From the NCBI GenBank assembly GCA_965247705.1, contig CBDFHV010000077.1, positions 92,399-156,398 on the forward strand: a stretch of 64,000 nucleotides of DNA. Reading direction: 5' to 3'. How positions within the stretch are numbered: position 1 is the first letter of the stretch; each line of letters begins with the position of its first letter. Shown one piece after another: positions 52,770 through 63,439 of the stretch. The DNA is from CBDFHV01 sp965247705. Lineage in GTDB: Bacteria; Pseudomonadota; Alphaproteobacteria; Rhodospirillales; CAMCUA01. Below the pieces are notes generated by a model. That model did no database searches, had not been told where the DNA came from, and worked only from the letters and a program-made list of their open reading frames with translations. The position numbers were made by a program, and so were the translations under genes.

Positions 52770-55364
52770 ATGAACTTGGACATCTATACGGAACGGACCC
52801 GCGGCTTCATCCAGTCGGCCCAGACGCTGGCGACCCGGTCGAGCCATCAGCAGCTGACGCCGCTGCATCTTCTGAAAGTGCTGCTGGACGACCGGGAAGG
52901 GCTTGCCGCCAACCTTATCCGCGCCGCCGCCGGCGATCCGGCCAAGGCCCTGACAGGCGCCGAGGCCGAGCTTGCCGGGTTGCCCAAGGTGGAGGGTTCG
53001 GGCGCCGGCCAGGTCTATCTGGCCCAGGAAACGGGCCGCCTGTTCGACCAGGCGGAGGAACTGGCCAAGAAAGCCGGCGACAGCTTCGTCACCACCGAAC
53101 GCCTGCTGCTGGCCCTGGCCCTGGCCGCCGGTTCGGCGGCCGCCAAGGTGCTGGCCGATGCTGACCTCAAGCCCCAGGCGTTGAACCAGGCCATCAACGA
53201 GATGCGCAAGGGCCGGTCCGCCGACAGCGCCACCGCCGAGGACACGTATGAGGCTTTGAAGAAGTTCGCCCGCGACCTCACCGCGGCCGCCGCCGACGGC
53301 AAGCTCGACCCGGTCATCGGCCGCGACGAGGAAATTCGCCGTACCATCCAGGTCCTGTCCCGGCGGACCAAGAACAACCCGGTGCTGATCGGCGAGCCCG
53401 GCGTCGGCAAGACCGCCATCGTCGAGGGCCTGGCCCAGCGCATCGTCAATGGCGACGTGCCCGAATCCCTGCGCCATAAGAAGCTGATGGCCCTCGACCT
53501 GGGCGCCCTGGTGGCCGGCGCCAAGTTCCGCGGCGAGTTCGAGGAGCGCCTGAAGGCGGTATTGGGTGAGGTCATCGCTGCCGAGGGCGAGATCATCCTC
53601 TTCATCGACGAGATGCACACCATCGTCGGCGCCGGCGCCGCCGAAGGCGCCATGGACGCCTCCAACCTGTTGAAGCCGGCGCTGGCCCGGGGCGATCTCC
53701 ACTGCGTCGGCGCCACCACCCTGAACGAGTACCGCAAGCGGGTGGAAAAGGATGCCGCCCTGGCGCGGCGTTTCCAGCCCGTCTTCGTCAGCGAGCCGAC
53801 GGTGGAGGACACCGTCTCCATCCTGCGCGGGCTGAAGGAAAAGTACGAACTGCACCACGGGGTGCGCATCGCCGATGCCGCCCTGGTGTCGGCGGCGACC
53901 CTGTCCAATCGCTACATCACCGAGCGGCACCTTCCCGACAAGGCCATCGACCTGGTGGACGAGGCGGCGAGCCGCCTGCGCATGGAGGTGGATTCCAAGC
54001 CCGAGGAATTGGACGAGCTGGACCGCCGGGTCATCCAGCTCAAGATCGAGCGCGAGGCCCTGAAGAAGGAGCACGACGAAGCCTCCGCCGAGCGTCTGCG
54101 TCGCCTGGAAGAGGAACTCGTCGAGTTGGAGGAGAACGCCCGCGCGCTCACCGCCCGATGGCAATCGGAAAAAGACGCTCTGGCCGATTCGACCAAGGTC
54201 AAGGAGCAGCTCGACCAGGCCCGCCTTACCGTCGAGCGGGCCATGCGCGAGGGCCGCTACGAAAAAGCGGGCGAGCTTCAGTACGACCTGATCCCGAAGC
54301 TGGAAAGGAAACTGCAAACGGCCGAAAGCACCGAGGCCGACCACATGGTCGAGGAAACCGTGACCGCCGAACACATCACCGCCATTGTCTCCCGCCGGAC
54401 CGGCATCCCCGTCGACAAGATGCTGCAGGGCGAGCGGGAGAAACTGATCCACATGGAAGAGTCCCTGCGCCGCCGGGTCATCGGCCAGGACGAGGCGCTT
54501 GTGGCCGTCTCCAACGCCGTGCGCCGGGCCCGCGCCGGCCTGCAGGACCCCAACCGGCCGATCGGGTCGTTCCTGTTCCTGGGCCCCACCGGCGTCGGCA
54601 AGACCGAGTTGACCAAGGCGTTGGCCGCCTTCCTGTTCGACGACGACACGGCGCTGATCCGCATCGACATGTCCGAATACATGGAAAAGCACAGCGTCGC
54701 CCGACTGATCGGCGCGCCGCCGGGCTACGTGGGCTACGAAGAGGGTGGCGCGCTGACCGAGGCGGTGCGCCGCCGGCCCTATCAGGTGGTCCTGTTCGAC
54801 GAGGTGGAGAAGGCCCACCCGGACGTCTTCAACGTGCTGTTGCAGGTGCTCGACGACGGTCGCCTGACCGACGGCCAGGGCCGCACCGTGGATTTTCGCA
54901 ACACCATGATCGTGCTGACCTCCAATCTGGGGGCCGAGATCCTGGCCACCCAGGCCGAAGGCGAGGATTCGTCCGCCGTCCGCGACGAGGTGATGGCGAT
55001 CGTGCGGTCCGCGTTCCGGCCCGAATTCCTCAACCGCCTCGACGAGATCATCCTCTTCCACCACCTGAGCCGGGCGCAGATGGGCGGCATTGTCGAAATC
55101 CAGCTCGCCCGCCTCCGCGACCTGCTGGCCGATCGGGACATCGTCCTGGAGTTGGACGGGACCGCCGAGGCCTGGCTGGCCAATGCCGGCTACGACCCGG
55201 TCTACGGCGCAAGGCCCCTGAAGCGGGCGATCCAGCGCAGCCTGCAAAACCCCCTGGCCACCCTGATCCTCGAAGGCAAGATCCAGGACGGCGACACGGT
55301 GCCCGTCTCGGCCGGCGAGGGCGGGCTGATCGTTAAGGGTGAAGTGGTGAAAGAAGCGGCGTAG
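52770..55364 (+). CDS. clpB: ATP-dependent chaperone ClpB
   Basis: 864-aa AAA+ disaggregase that rescues aggregated proteins with DnaK. The N-domain is residues ~1-145 (MNLDIYTERTRGFIQSAQTLATRSSHQQLTPLHLLKVLL). Walker A of NBD1 is GEPGVGKT (~208), Walker B LFIDEMH, and the arginine-finger region follows. The coiled-coil M-domain spans ~400-525. NBD2 has GPTGVGKT (~610), YEEGGALTEAVRRRPYQVVLFDEVEKAHPDV and the C-terminal sensor-2 GARPLKRAIQ. Length and domain order are standard. I chose the ATG at 52770. A weak CTTG plus CATAT pair at 52705-52732 might be a heat-shock promoter, but the spacing is imperfect. Confidence 0.97.
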   Translation: MNLDIYTERTRGFIQSAQTLATRSSHQQLTPLHLLKVLLDDREGLAANLIRAAAGDPAKALTGAEAELAGLPKVEGSGAGQVYLAQETGRLFDQAEELAKKAGDSFVTTERLLLALALAAGSAAAKVLADADLKPQALNQAINEMRKGRSADSATAEDTYEALKKFARDLTAAAADGKLDPVIGRDEEIRRTIQVLSRRTKNNPVLIGEPGVGKTAIVEGLAQRIVNGDVPESLRHKKLMALDLGALVAGAKFRGEFEERLKAVLGEVIAAEGEIILFIDEMHTIVGAGAAEGAMDASNLLKPALARGDLHCVGATTLNEYRKRVEKDAALARRFQPVFVSEPTVEDTVSILRGLKEKYELHHGVRIADAALVSAATLSNRYITERHLPDKAIDLVDEAASRLRMEVDSKPEELDELDRRVIQLKIEREALKKEHDEASAERLRRLEEELVELEENARALTARWQSEKDALADSTKVKEQLDQARLTVERAMREGRYEKAGELQYDLIPKLERKLQTAESTEADHMVEETVTAEHITAIVSRRTGIPVDKMLQGEREKLIHMEESLRRRVIGQDEALVAVSNAVRRARAGLQDPNRPIGSFLFLGPTGVGKTELTKALAAFLFDDDTALIRIDMSEYMEKHSVARLIGAPPGYVGYEEGGALTEAVRRRPYQVVLFDEVEKAHPDVFNVLLQVLDDGRLTDGQGRTVDFRNTMIVLTSNLGAEILATQAEGEDSSAVRDEVMAIVRSAFRPEFLNRLDEIILFHHLSRAQMGGIVEIQLARLRDLLADRDIVLELDGTAEAWLANAGYDPVYGARPLKRAIQRSLQNPLATLILEGKIQDGDTVPVSAGEGGLIVKGEVVKEAA

Positions 55365-55369
55365 AGGCC

Positions 55370-56791
55370 CTACTGTTCCCTCGCTGCCACCGCCGGAACG
55401 GAAACCAACGCCGTCCACTGGCGATCGATCCCGCCGCGGGCTTCCTGAAAGCGGGCCAGCTCCTTGCCTTTCAGTGCCCGCCCCGAGGGCATCTTGACCG
55501 TCAGCGGGTTCACCTGCCGGTTGTCGCGCAGGATCTCGTAATGGAGGTGGGGTCCGGTCGACAGGCCCGAGGTGCCCACGTAGCCGATGATCTGTCCCTG
55601 CTTGACCCGCGCGCCCCGGCGGACGCCGCGGCCGTAGCCCTTGAGATGGCCATAGGCGGTGTCGAAGCTGCCGTTGTGGCGGATGCGCACGTAGCGCCCA
55701 TAGCCGCCGTTGCGTCCCGCCGCCACCACCCGGCCGTCGCCGGCGGCGTAAATGGGGGTGCCGCGGGGGGCGGCGAAGTCGATGCCCCGATGCATGCGGG
55801 TGAATCTCAATACCGGATGGCGGCGCTTGCCGTAGCGGGACGACAGGCGCGCCCCGTCGATGGGGGTGCGCATGAGGGCCTTCTTGGCGCCCTTGCCCTT
55901 TTCGTCGAAGTAGTCCTCATCCCCGTCGGCGAGGGCGTGGCGGTAGATGGCCGTGGTCTTGCCCGACAGGGTCAGGGACGCGTGGAGGATGCGGCCGTGG
56001 TATACCGCGACCCCGTTGTCGTCCTCGAGGTTCTCGTAGAGGACCTTGAATGCGTCGCCGGGTTGGATGTCCCGCTGAAAATCCACGTCCCAAGAGAACA
56101 GGCGGATGAGCTCGGTGATGATGGGGACGGGCACGTCTGCCTTCGCCGTGGCCTCGAACAGGCTGGAGCGGATGATGCCCGCAGCGGCGACGGGGGCTCG
56201 GGTGAGCGCCTTTTCCAATTCCCGGGCGTCGAACAGGCCCGTCTTGTCCCGGGACACAAGGACCCGCCGGGCATGATCCACGTCGAGGCTGACCCCGATC
56301 AGGGCGATCTCGGACGGCGTTTCGATCGGGGAGCGGAAGGACACGACCAACTCCTGCCCCGGCTTCAGGCGCCGGGGGTCGTAGGTCGTGGCCAGGGCCC
56401 GGATCGCGTCGTGGGCGTCGCCCCGGTCGGCGCCCGCCTTCACCAACAGGGGCATCAGGGTGTCGCCCCGGCGCACCGTTAGATTGCGGTCGAACTGGAT
56501 CGCGCGGGGCGCCGCCGAAGTGGCGGCCCGCGACGGGTCTTCGTCCGGTGCCCGCGGCCGATCCGGCAAGCGCACGCTCAGGGTGGCGGCGACCAGGGGA
56601 TTGCCCAATGAGAGGGGCGCCAGGGACAGGGTGGCGTCATCCCTGATTTCCGCGGGGATCACGGCACTCAGGGGGGCTACGGGGACCACGGGGCCGCTCG
56701 CCGCGGGGTCGAGGGCATGACCCGGCGAAGGGAACAAAATCCCAAGGCTAAGAAACAAGGCTGTTGCCGGGTGAATCAGGACCGAGACCAA
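55370..56791 (-). CDS. M23 family murein endopeptidase (MepM-like)
   Basis: 473-aa secreted peptidase that cuts peptidoglycan cross-links. It has a hydrophobic N-terminal signal (VSVLIHPATALFLSLGILFPSPGHA) and a LysM-like region (LTVRRGDTLMPLLVKAGADRGDAHDAIRALATTYDPRRLKPGQEL, ~110-160). The catalytic M23 domain follows at ~345-445 with zinc ligands in MHRGIDFAAP (HxxxD) and GPHLHYEIL (HxH). The start codon is probably the TTG at 56791, with GGAGAT just upstream; the frame opens 129 codons earlier but without a signal peptide. It is convergent with clpB, 5 nt apart. Confidence 0.9.
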   Translation of the reverse strand: MVSVLIHPATALFLSLGILFPSPGHALDPAASGPVVPVAPLSAVIPAEIRDDATLSLAPLSLGNPLVAATLSVRLPDRPRAPDEDPSRAATSAAPRAIQFDRNLTVRRGDTLMPLLVKAGADRGDAHDAIRALATTYDPRRLKPGQELVVSFRSPIETPSEIALIGVSLDVDHARRVLVSRDKTGLFDARELEKALTRAPVAAAGIIRSSLFEATAKADVPVPIITELIRLFSWDVDFQRDIQPGDAFKVLYENLEDDNGVAVYHGRILHASLTLSGKTTAIYRHALADGDEDYFDEKGKGAKKALMRTPIDGARLSSRYGKRRHPVLRFTRMHRGIDFAAPRGTPIYAAGDGRVVAAGRNGGYGRYVRIRHNGSFDTAYGHLKGYGRGVRRGARVKQGQIIGYVGTSGLSTGPHLHYEILRDNRQVNPLTVKMPSGRALKGKELARFQEARGGIDRQWTALVSVPAVAAREQ

Positions 56792-57159
56792 GTTATCTCC
56801 CGTGTGCCCATGGGCCTTGTGGGTGCCCCATTCCCGTCCCCATGGTGTTCGGGCGCCCGCGGTCACCACAATGTCCCTCGGGACTCGCCCTGTCAAGACG
56901 CTACGGAACGGGATTCGCTGTTCCATTTCACGACGATGCTGATCCAGCGGCCACTGTTGTGGGACGCCGTCCGACGAACCGGTCCGGCTGTTTGACGCGA
57001 CCCTTTCCCGGATGAAACTATTCTGATGGGGTAGTCTTGCCTCGCGGCGCCGAGCCCGACTAGCCAATCCACGTGTCCCTGATTCAAGGAAACATTTCCT
57101 ATATTCCGCCCTTCGTCGACGGACCGGCGCTCCAGGGAGGACCCAGGGGGATAAACCGT
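56792..57159. other. Non-coding region upstream of the rRNA promoter
   Basis: 368 nt between the M23 peptidase start and the rRNA promoter. No gene with family resemblance is seen. It should hold the peptidase promoter and any upstream activating sequence of the rRNA operon. Confidence 0.5.
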
Positions 57160-57188
57160 TTGACAGCCCCAAGACCAAGCCCTATAAG
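57160..57188 (+). promoter_or_regulatory. rRNA operon promoter
   Basis: Perfect TTGACA (57160-57165), 17-nt spacer, then TATAAG (57183-57188), followed by a GC-rich stretch (CCGCGCTCCGCC) that looks like a stringent-control discriminator. It is about 380 nt upstream of the 16S 5' end and is the strongest promoter match in the window. Confidence 0.8.
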
Positions 57189-57276
57189 CCGCGCTCCGCC
57201 GGTGCCGGGCCTACAAGCGTGGCATCTCACGGTTGCTCCTGCGGCCGTGTTTGGCGGTTTCCACTCTTCGACATTC

Positions 57277-57318
57277 GCACTTTGACGTTAGCACTTTGAC
57301 GTTAGCTCTTTGACATTG
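57277..57318 (+). promoter_or_regulatory. Three tandem 14-nt boxA-like antitermination motifs in the rRNA leader
   Basis: GCACTTTGACGTTA occurs twice (57277-57290, 57291-57304) and is followed by GCTCTTTGACATTG (57305-57318). The third copy resembles the rRNA boxA element (GCTCTTTAACA in E. coli) bound by NusB/NusE. A TTGACA plus 17 nt plus GATACG pair (57310-57338) overlaps it, so a second promoter is an alternative reading. Confidence 0.55.
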
Positions 57319-57569
57319 TGATTTAAGGAAGGGATACGCGGGCGGCGGTTTGGCTTGTTTTGTCGGATTTGTCTGTTTGCGTATTTCGGGTACCGGGTTG
57401 TTCGGCATGGTTTGGCATTGGGTTGTCATTGGCGTGGCGGATGATTTGGTGCTGATGACTTATGAGTGCGCGAATAGGCTCTAAGTGCCGGGTTTGGGCT
57501 TTGGTTTTCGGTTTGGGTGTTCCCTGGTTGGGGCATTCGAGGTGGGGGTCTTGGTTCGGGTCCGGCGGT

Positions 57570-59084
<1,515 letters not shown>

Positions 59085-59203
59085 AAGGATGCCGGAGATC
59101 AGGTAGCGGGTATCGGGAAACCGGTATCGGCTATGGGAATTTCGGCCCTTGCATCAACGCCCGGCAGGCCGCCGGGCCGCCGTCCTCGTATCCCTTCCGA
59201 TAT

Positions 59204-59245
59204 CAGAGGACAGAGGACAGACGACAGAAGACAGAAGACAGAAGA
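59204..59245 (+). repeat. Heptamer array, left arm (16S to tRNA-Ile spacer)
   Basis: Six contiguous 7-nt units of the form CAGANGA (AGG, AGG, ACG, AAG, AAG, AAG in the middle). They are complementary to the array at 59289-59320. The enclosed 43 nt contain a GGGCCC/GGGCC core. Together they fold into a long hairpin in the pre-rRNA. Confidence 0.85.
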
Positions 59246-59288
59246 GAAAGACCGGGCCCTTTGTCCTCGGATTTGGTTACGGGCCTTT

Positions 59289-59320
59289 TCTGTCCTCTAT
59301 TCTCTGTCTTCTGTCCTCTG
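59289..59320 (+). repeat. Heptamer array, right arm (16S to tRNA-Ile spacer)
   Basis: About 4.5 units of the complementary form TCTNTYY (TCTGTCC, TCTATTC, TCTGTCT, TCTGTCC, TCTG). The array ends 4 nt before the first base of tRNA-Ile. Confidence 0.85.
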
Positions 59321-59324
59321 ACAC

Positions 59325-59401
<77 letters not shown>

Positions 59402-59402
59402 T

Positions 59403-59461
59403 CAGAGGACAGATGCCCGCCCCGGCGGACGGGCCGGGGACAGAAGACAGAGGACAGATAG
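59403..59461 (+). repeat. Heptamer array, left arm (tRNA-Ile to tRNA-Ala spacer), interrupted
   Basis: One CAGAGGA plus a partial unit (59403-59413) starts 2 nt after the tRNA-Ile CCA. A GC-rich stretch (CGCCCCGGCGGACGGGCC) interrupts it, then CAGAAGA, CAGAGGA and CAGATAG follow at 59441-59461. It is complementary to 59492-59516. Confidence 0.75.
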
Positions 59462-59491
59462 AAAGCGCGGCGCGCGGCGCCGCTCGGGTTT

Positions 59492-59516
59492 TCTGTCTTC
59501 TGCCTTCTGTCCTCTG
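59492..59516 (+). repeat. Heptamer array, right arm (tRNA-Ile to tRNA-Ala spacer)
   Basis: TCTGTCT, TCTGCCT, TCTGTCC, TCTG. The array ends 5 nt before tRNA-Ala. The loop between the arms is almost pure GC (GCGCGGCGCGCGGCGCCGC). Confidence 0.8.
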
Positions 59517-59521
59517 AAACG

Positions 59522-59597
59522 GGGGCCGTAGCTCAGGTGGGAGAGCGCCTGCTTTGCAAGCAGGAGGTCGCCGGTTCGATCCCGGTCGGCTCCACCA
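59522..59597 (+). tRNA. tRNA-Ala (TGC)
   Basis: 76 nt with an encoded CCA. The acceptor GGGGCCG pairs with CGGCTCC (one G-U). The anticodon TGC is at 59555-59557 in the loop TTTGCAA. Confidence 0.96.
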
Positions 59598-59897
59598 GGC
59601 GTGGCGGGTAAATCGAACCGGCCTCTAAAGAGACGCCGGCCGCAGGCCGGGGCTACCGATCCCCCGGAGGGACGGTGCTTCGGGTGGTGGCGCGCCGCGG
59701 AAATATTCGTTTGTTACTTTTGAGGGTATGGTGAGGTGGATCGTCCGATCCCCGAACCCCGTCCTCTGATCTTTATCATTGTGAAGAGGGATTTGGCCGG
59801 ACTGGATTTTCCCGTTGGGATGTCTGGGCCGGTTATGACGTCTGTCGCTGAGTTTAAGGGCTTTTGTGAGCGGGGTTTTCCCCTGCTTACGAGGGCT
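59598..59897 (+). other. Spacer between tRNA-Ala and 23S
   Basis: 300 nt without a gene. Its 3' end (GGGCTTCTCAAGC) is complementary to the sequence after the 23S 3' end (GCTTGAGAAGTCC), forming the usual 23S processing stalk. Unlike the other spacers it has no heptamer array. Confidence 0.7.
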
Positions 59898-60969
59898 TCT
59901 CAAGCGAAAGAAGGGCATTTGGTGGATGCCTTGGCACCGAGAGGCGATGAAGGACGTGGCACTCTGCGATAAGCCCCGGGGAGATGGGAGCAATCTTTGA
60001 TCCGGGGATTTCCGAATGGGGAAACCCGGCCCTTTTGGGTCATCCCGTGCTCAATCCATAGGCACGGGAAGCAAACCCGGCGAATTGAAACATCTCAGTA
60101 GCCGGAGGAAAGGACATCAACCGAGACTCCGCTAGTAGTGGCGAGCGAACGCGGACCAGGCCAGTACCGGACCTTTGTCAACCAGAACCGTCTGGAAAGT
60201 CGGACCATAGAGGGTGAGAGTCCCGTATGGGTACCGGCAGGGGATCGGGCATGAGTAGGGCGGGACCCGTGAAATCCTGTCTGAACTTGGGGGGACCACC
60301 CTCCAAGCCTAAGTACTCCTCGGTGACCGATAGTGAACGAGTACCGTGAGGGAAAGGTGAAAAGCACCCCGACGAGGGGAGTGAAAGAGACCCTGAAACC
60401 GAATGCCTACAAGCAGTGGGAGCGGGTTCACCTTCGGTGAACCCGTGACCGCGTACCTTTTGTATAATGGGTCAGCGAGTTGATCTTGCGAGCGAGCTTA
60501 AGCCGCTAGGTGTAGGCGAAGCGAAAGCGAGTCTGAAGAGGGCGCCCGTCTGCGGACTTCGGTCCGCGGATACAGTTCGTAGGATCAGACCCGAAACCCG
60601 GTGATCTAGCCATGGGCAGGTTGAAGGTGGGGTAACACCCACTGGAGGACCGAACCCACCGTCGTTGAAAAGACGGGGGATGACCTGTGGCTAGGGGTGA
60701 AAGGCCAATCAAACCGGGCGATAGCTGGTTCTCCGCGAAAGCTATTTCGGTAGCGCGTCGTGTTTTACCTCGGGGGGTAGAGCACTGGATGGGCTAGGGG
60801 GCCCCACAGGCTTACCAAACCTAACCAAACTCCGAATACCCGAGAGTACAATCACGGCAGACAGACGGCGGGTGCTAAGGTCCGTCGTCGAGAGGGAAAC
60901 AGCCCAGACCGCCAGCTAAGGTCCCCAAGTCGTGGCTAAGTGGGAAAGGATGTGGGAAGGCCAAGACAA

Positions 60970-61000
<31 letters not shown>

Positions 61001-61091
61001 TAAAGAAAGCGTAACAGCTCACTGGTCTAGACAAGCCGTCCCGCGCCGAAGATGTACCGGGGCTCAAGCCACGCACCGAAGCTGCGGGTGT

Positions 61092-61133
61092 CAGAAGACA
61101 GTTGACAGATGACAGATGACAGAGGACAGAAAA
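61092..61133 (+). repeat. Heptamer array, left arm of the 23S IVS
   Basis: Six units: CAGAAGA, CAGTTGA, CAGATGA, CAGATGA, CAGAGGA, CAGAAAA. This is one unit more than the right arm, so the paired stem must bulge. The start codon of the enclosed gene lies in the fourth unit. Confidence 0.85.
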
Positions 61134-61520
61134 GGGTCAGGTAGCACGGGACGGCGCAAGCCGATCGCCTCGTTCGCGGATCTGGAGGTGTTCCAGAAGG
61201 CGTATCGCCTGTCTCTTTCTGTTCATCGGATCAGTTTGGATTTTCCATCGATCGATCAGCGTGCCCTGGGCGACCAGGTGCGCCGGGCCAGCAAATCCAT
61301 CTGCGCCAATTTGGCGGAGGGGTTCGGCAAGCAGGCCCAGTCGACGGCGGAGTTCAAGCGGTTCGTCCTGATCGCCATCGGGTCGAGCGAGGAGATGCGG
61401 GTATGGTCCCGCTACTGCCTCGATCTGGACTATATCGACGCACCGACGTGGGTCGCCTGGCGCGACGGTTACCACGAGGTCTCGAAGATGCTGCAAGGGC
61501 TTCACAAGCACTGGCGGTGA
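61116..61520 (+). CDS. Four-helix-bundle 23S rRNA intervening-sequence protein (IVP)
   Basis: 134-aa protein of the 23S_rRNA_IVP / S23 family. It shows the family pattern IASFADLEVFQKAYRLSLSVHRISLDFPSIDQRALGDQVRRASKSICANLAEGFGKQAQSTAEFKRFVLIAIGSSEEMRVWSRYCLDLDYI, that is, four amphipathic helices with the NLAEGFG turn. Such proteins form basic pentameric barrels; the Avd protein of diversity-generating retroelements has the same fold. The ATG at 61116 lies inside a heptamer unit and no ribosome binding site is visible, so it may be poorly translated. Its cellular role is unknown. Confidence 0.9.
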   Translation: MTEDRKGSGSTGRRKPIASFADLEVFQKAYRLSLSVHRISLDFPSIDQRALGDQVRRASKSICANLAEGFGKQAQSTAEFKRFVLIAIGSSEEMRVWSRYCLDLDYIDAPTWVAWRDGYHEVSKMLQGLHKHWR

Positions 61521-61539
61521 AAGTCTTGGCGGTGAAATC

Positions 61540-61574
61540 TTTTCTGTCCTCTGTCTTCTGTCATCTGTCTTCTG
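61540..61574 (+). repeat. Heptamer array, right arm of the 23S IVS
   Basis: Five units TTTTCTG, TCCTCTG, TCTTCTG, TCATCTG, TCTTCTG, complementary to the left arm. It starts 19 nt after the IVP stop codon. Confidence 0.85.
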
Positions 61575-62113
61575 ACACGGTAGCGGAGCGTTCCGTAGGC
61601 CTGTGAAGGCATGCCGCGAGGCGTGCTGGAGGTATCGGAAGTGAGAATGCTGACATGAGTAGCGATCAAGCGGGTGAGAAACCCGCTCGCCGAAAGTCCA
61701 AGGGTTCCTCAGCAAGGCTAATCCGCTGAGGGTGAGCCGGCCCCTAAGGTGAGGGCGAAAGCCGCAGCCGATGGGAACCTGGTTAATATTCCAGGGCCTG
61801 CCGGGCGTGACGGCCGCTGGGCGTTGTCGGGACTTATCGGATTGTCCCGGCTTCGAAGGCGGTCCAGGAAACAGCCCCGGCTTTATAGACCGTACCCGAA
61901 ACCGACACAGGTGGACTGGTAGAGCATACCAAGGCGCTTGAGAGAACGGCGTTGAAGGAACTCGGCAAAATGCCCCCGTAACTTCGGGAGAAGGGGGCCC
62001 CCGCGGCGGGCAACCGTTGCGGGGGGGCACAGACCAGGGGGTGGCGACTGTTTATTAAAAACACAGGACTCTGCGAAGCCGCAAGGCGACGTATAGGGTC
62101 TGACGCCTGCCCG

Positions 62114-62243
<130 letters not shown>

Positions 62244-62672
62244 CGACTTCCCCGCTGTCTCCAACGCCGACTCAGCGAAATTGAATTCTCCGTGAAGATG
62301 CGGAGTACCCGCGGTCAGACGGAAAGACCCCGTGCACCTTTACTACAGCTTTGCAGTGGTAGCAGGGGACGACTGTGTAGGATAGGTGGGAGGCTTTGAA
62401 GCGGTGCCGCCAGGTATCGTGGAGCCGCCCTTGAAATACCACCCTTTTGTTCTCTGCTATCTAACCGAGGCCCTCTCTTCAGGGTCCGGGACCCTGCATG
62501 GCGGGTAGTTTGGCTGGGGCGGTCGCCTCCCAAAGAGTAACGGAGGCGCGCGATGGTGGGCTCAGGCCGGTCGGAAATCGGCTGTGGAGTGTAATGGCAC
62601 AAGCCCGCCTGACTGCGAGACCGACAGGTCGAGCAGAGACGAAAGTCGGCCATAGTGATCCGGTGGTCCCGC

Positions 62673-62726
<54 letters not shown>

Positions 62727-62755
62727 ACCCCCCAAGAGTCCACATCGACGGGGGT

Positions 62756-62853
<98 letters not shown>

Positions 62854-62911
62854 GAACGTCGTGAGACAGTTCGGTCCCTATCTGCCGTGGGTGTTGGAGA
62901 CTTGAGAGGCG

Positions 62912-62943
<32 letters not shown>

Positions 62944-62999
62944 CACCTCTGGTGGACCTGTTGTCGCGCCAGCGGCACAGCAGGGTAGCTAAGTGCGGA

Positions 63000-63035
<36 letters not shown>

Positions 63036-63180
63036 CCCTCGAAACCAGGTCTCCCTTGAGAGCCGTGGTAGACCACCACGTCGATAGGAGGCATGTGGAC
63101 GCGCGGCAACGCGTGAAGCTGAGCCTTACTAATCGCTCGACAGGCTTGAGAAGTCCCCGTGGGCAGCGGAAAGCCCTGCT

Positions 63181-63264
63181 CAGACGACAGATGTCAGAAG
63201 TCAGAAGACAGATGTCAGAAGTCAGAAGTCAGAAGACAGAAAACAGAAGACAGAAAACAGAAAA
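63181..63264 (+). repeat. Heptamer array, left arm (23S to 5S spacer), 12 units
   Basis: Twelve contiguous 7-nt units starting CAGACGA, CAGATGT, CAGAAGT, CAGAAGA and ending with CAGAAAA repeats. It is the longest array of the operon, about 27 nt after the 23S end. Several units end in T instead of A. Confidence 0.85.
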
Positions 63265-63286
63265 AGCGAGCGCCGCGCCGCGCTTC

Positions 63287-63307
63287 TCTTCTGTTATCTG
63301 TCCTCTG
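63287..63307 (+). repeat. Heptamer array, right arm (23S to 5S spacer)
   Basis: TCTTCTG, TTATCTG, TCCTCTG: only three units against twelve on the left. It ends 6 nt before the 5S start. The enclosed loop is GC-rich (GCGAGCGCCGCGCCGCGC). Confidence 0.8.
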
Positions 63308-63313
63308 CTCGGA

Positions 63314-63433
63314 TGGCCTGGTGGCCATGGCGAGGGTGCCCCACCCGATCCCATCCCGAACTCGGCCGTGAAACCCCTCAGCGCCCATGGTACTGCGTCT
63401 CAAGGCGCGGGAGAGTCGGTCGCCGCCAGGCCT
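63314..63433 (+). rRNA. rrf: 5S ribosomal RNA
   Basis: About 120 nt. The terminal stem GGCCTGG (63315-63321) pairs with CCAGGCC (63426-63432). CCCGATCCCATCCCGAACTC and the GGTACTGCGTCTCAAG region are typical of 5S. The ends are approximate. Confidence 0.94.
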
Positions 63434-63439
63434 TCCAAA

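Larger units (their letters stand above)
61088..61578 (+). other. 23S rRNA intervening sequence (IVS) in helix 45
   Basis: Insertion after CGAAGCTGCGG, where E. coli has the short helix 45 loop. It begins GTGTCAGAAGACAG and ends CTGTCTTCTGACAC. The two ends form a stem of about 40 bp made of heptamer units (left 61092-61133, right 61540-61574). The body encodes a four-helix-bundle protein. Helix 45 is a known IVS site in other bacteria, where RNase III cuts out the insertion. Exact boundaries are inferred. Confidence 0.9.

Noticed and set aside
52701..55418. Long open frame on the minus strand opposite clpB (about 900 codons)
   Set aside because: It is the antisense shadow of a GC-rich coding gene; its translation is low-complexity and has no family resemblance, while the plus strand is clearly ClpB.
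56792..57178. N-terminal extension of the M23 peptidase by 129 codons
   Set aside because: The extension lacks homology and would bury the signal peptide; a TTG with a good ribosome binding site directly precedes the signal sequence.
63181..63264. CRISPR-like array
   Set aside because: The unit is only 7 nt with no spacers between copies, and it is paired with an inverted array; no cas genes are in the window.
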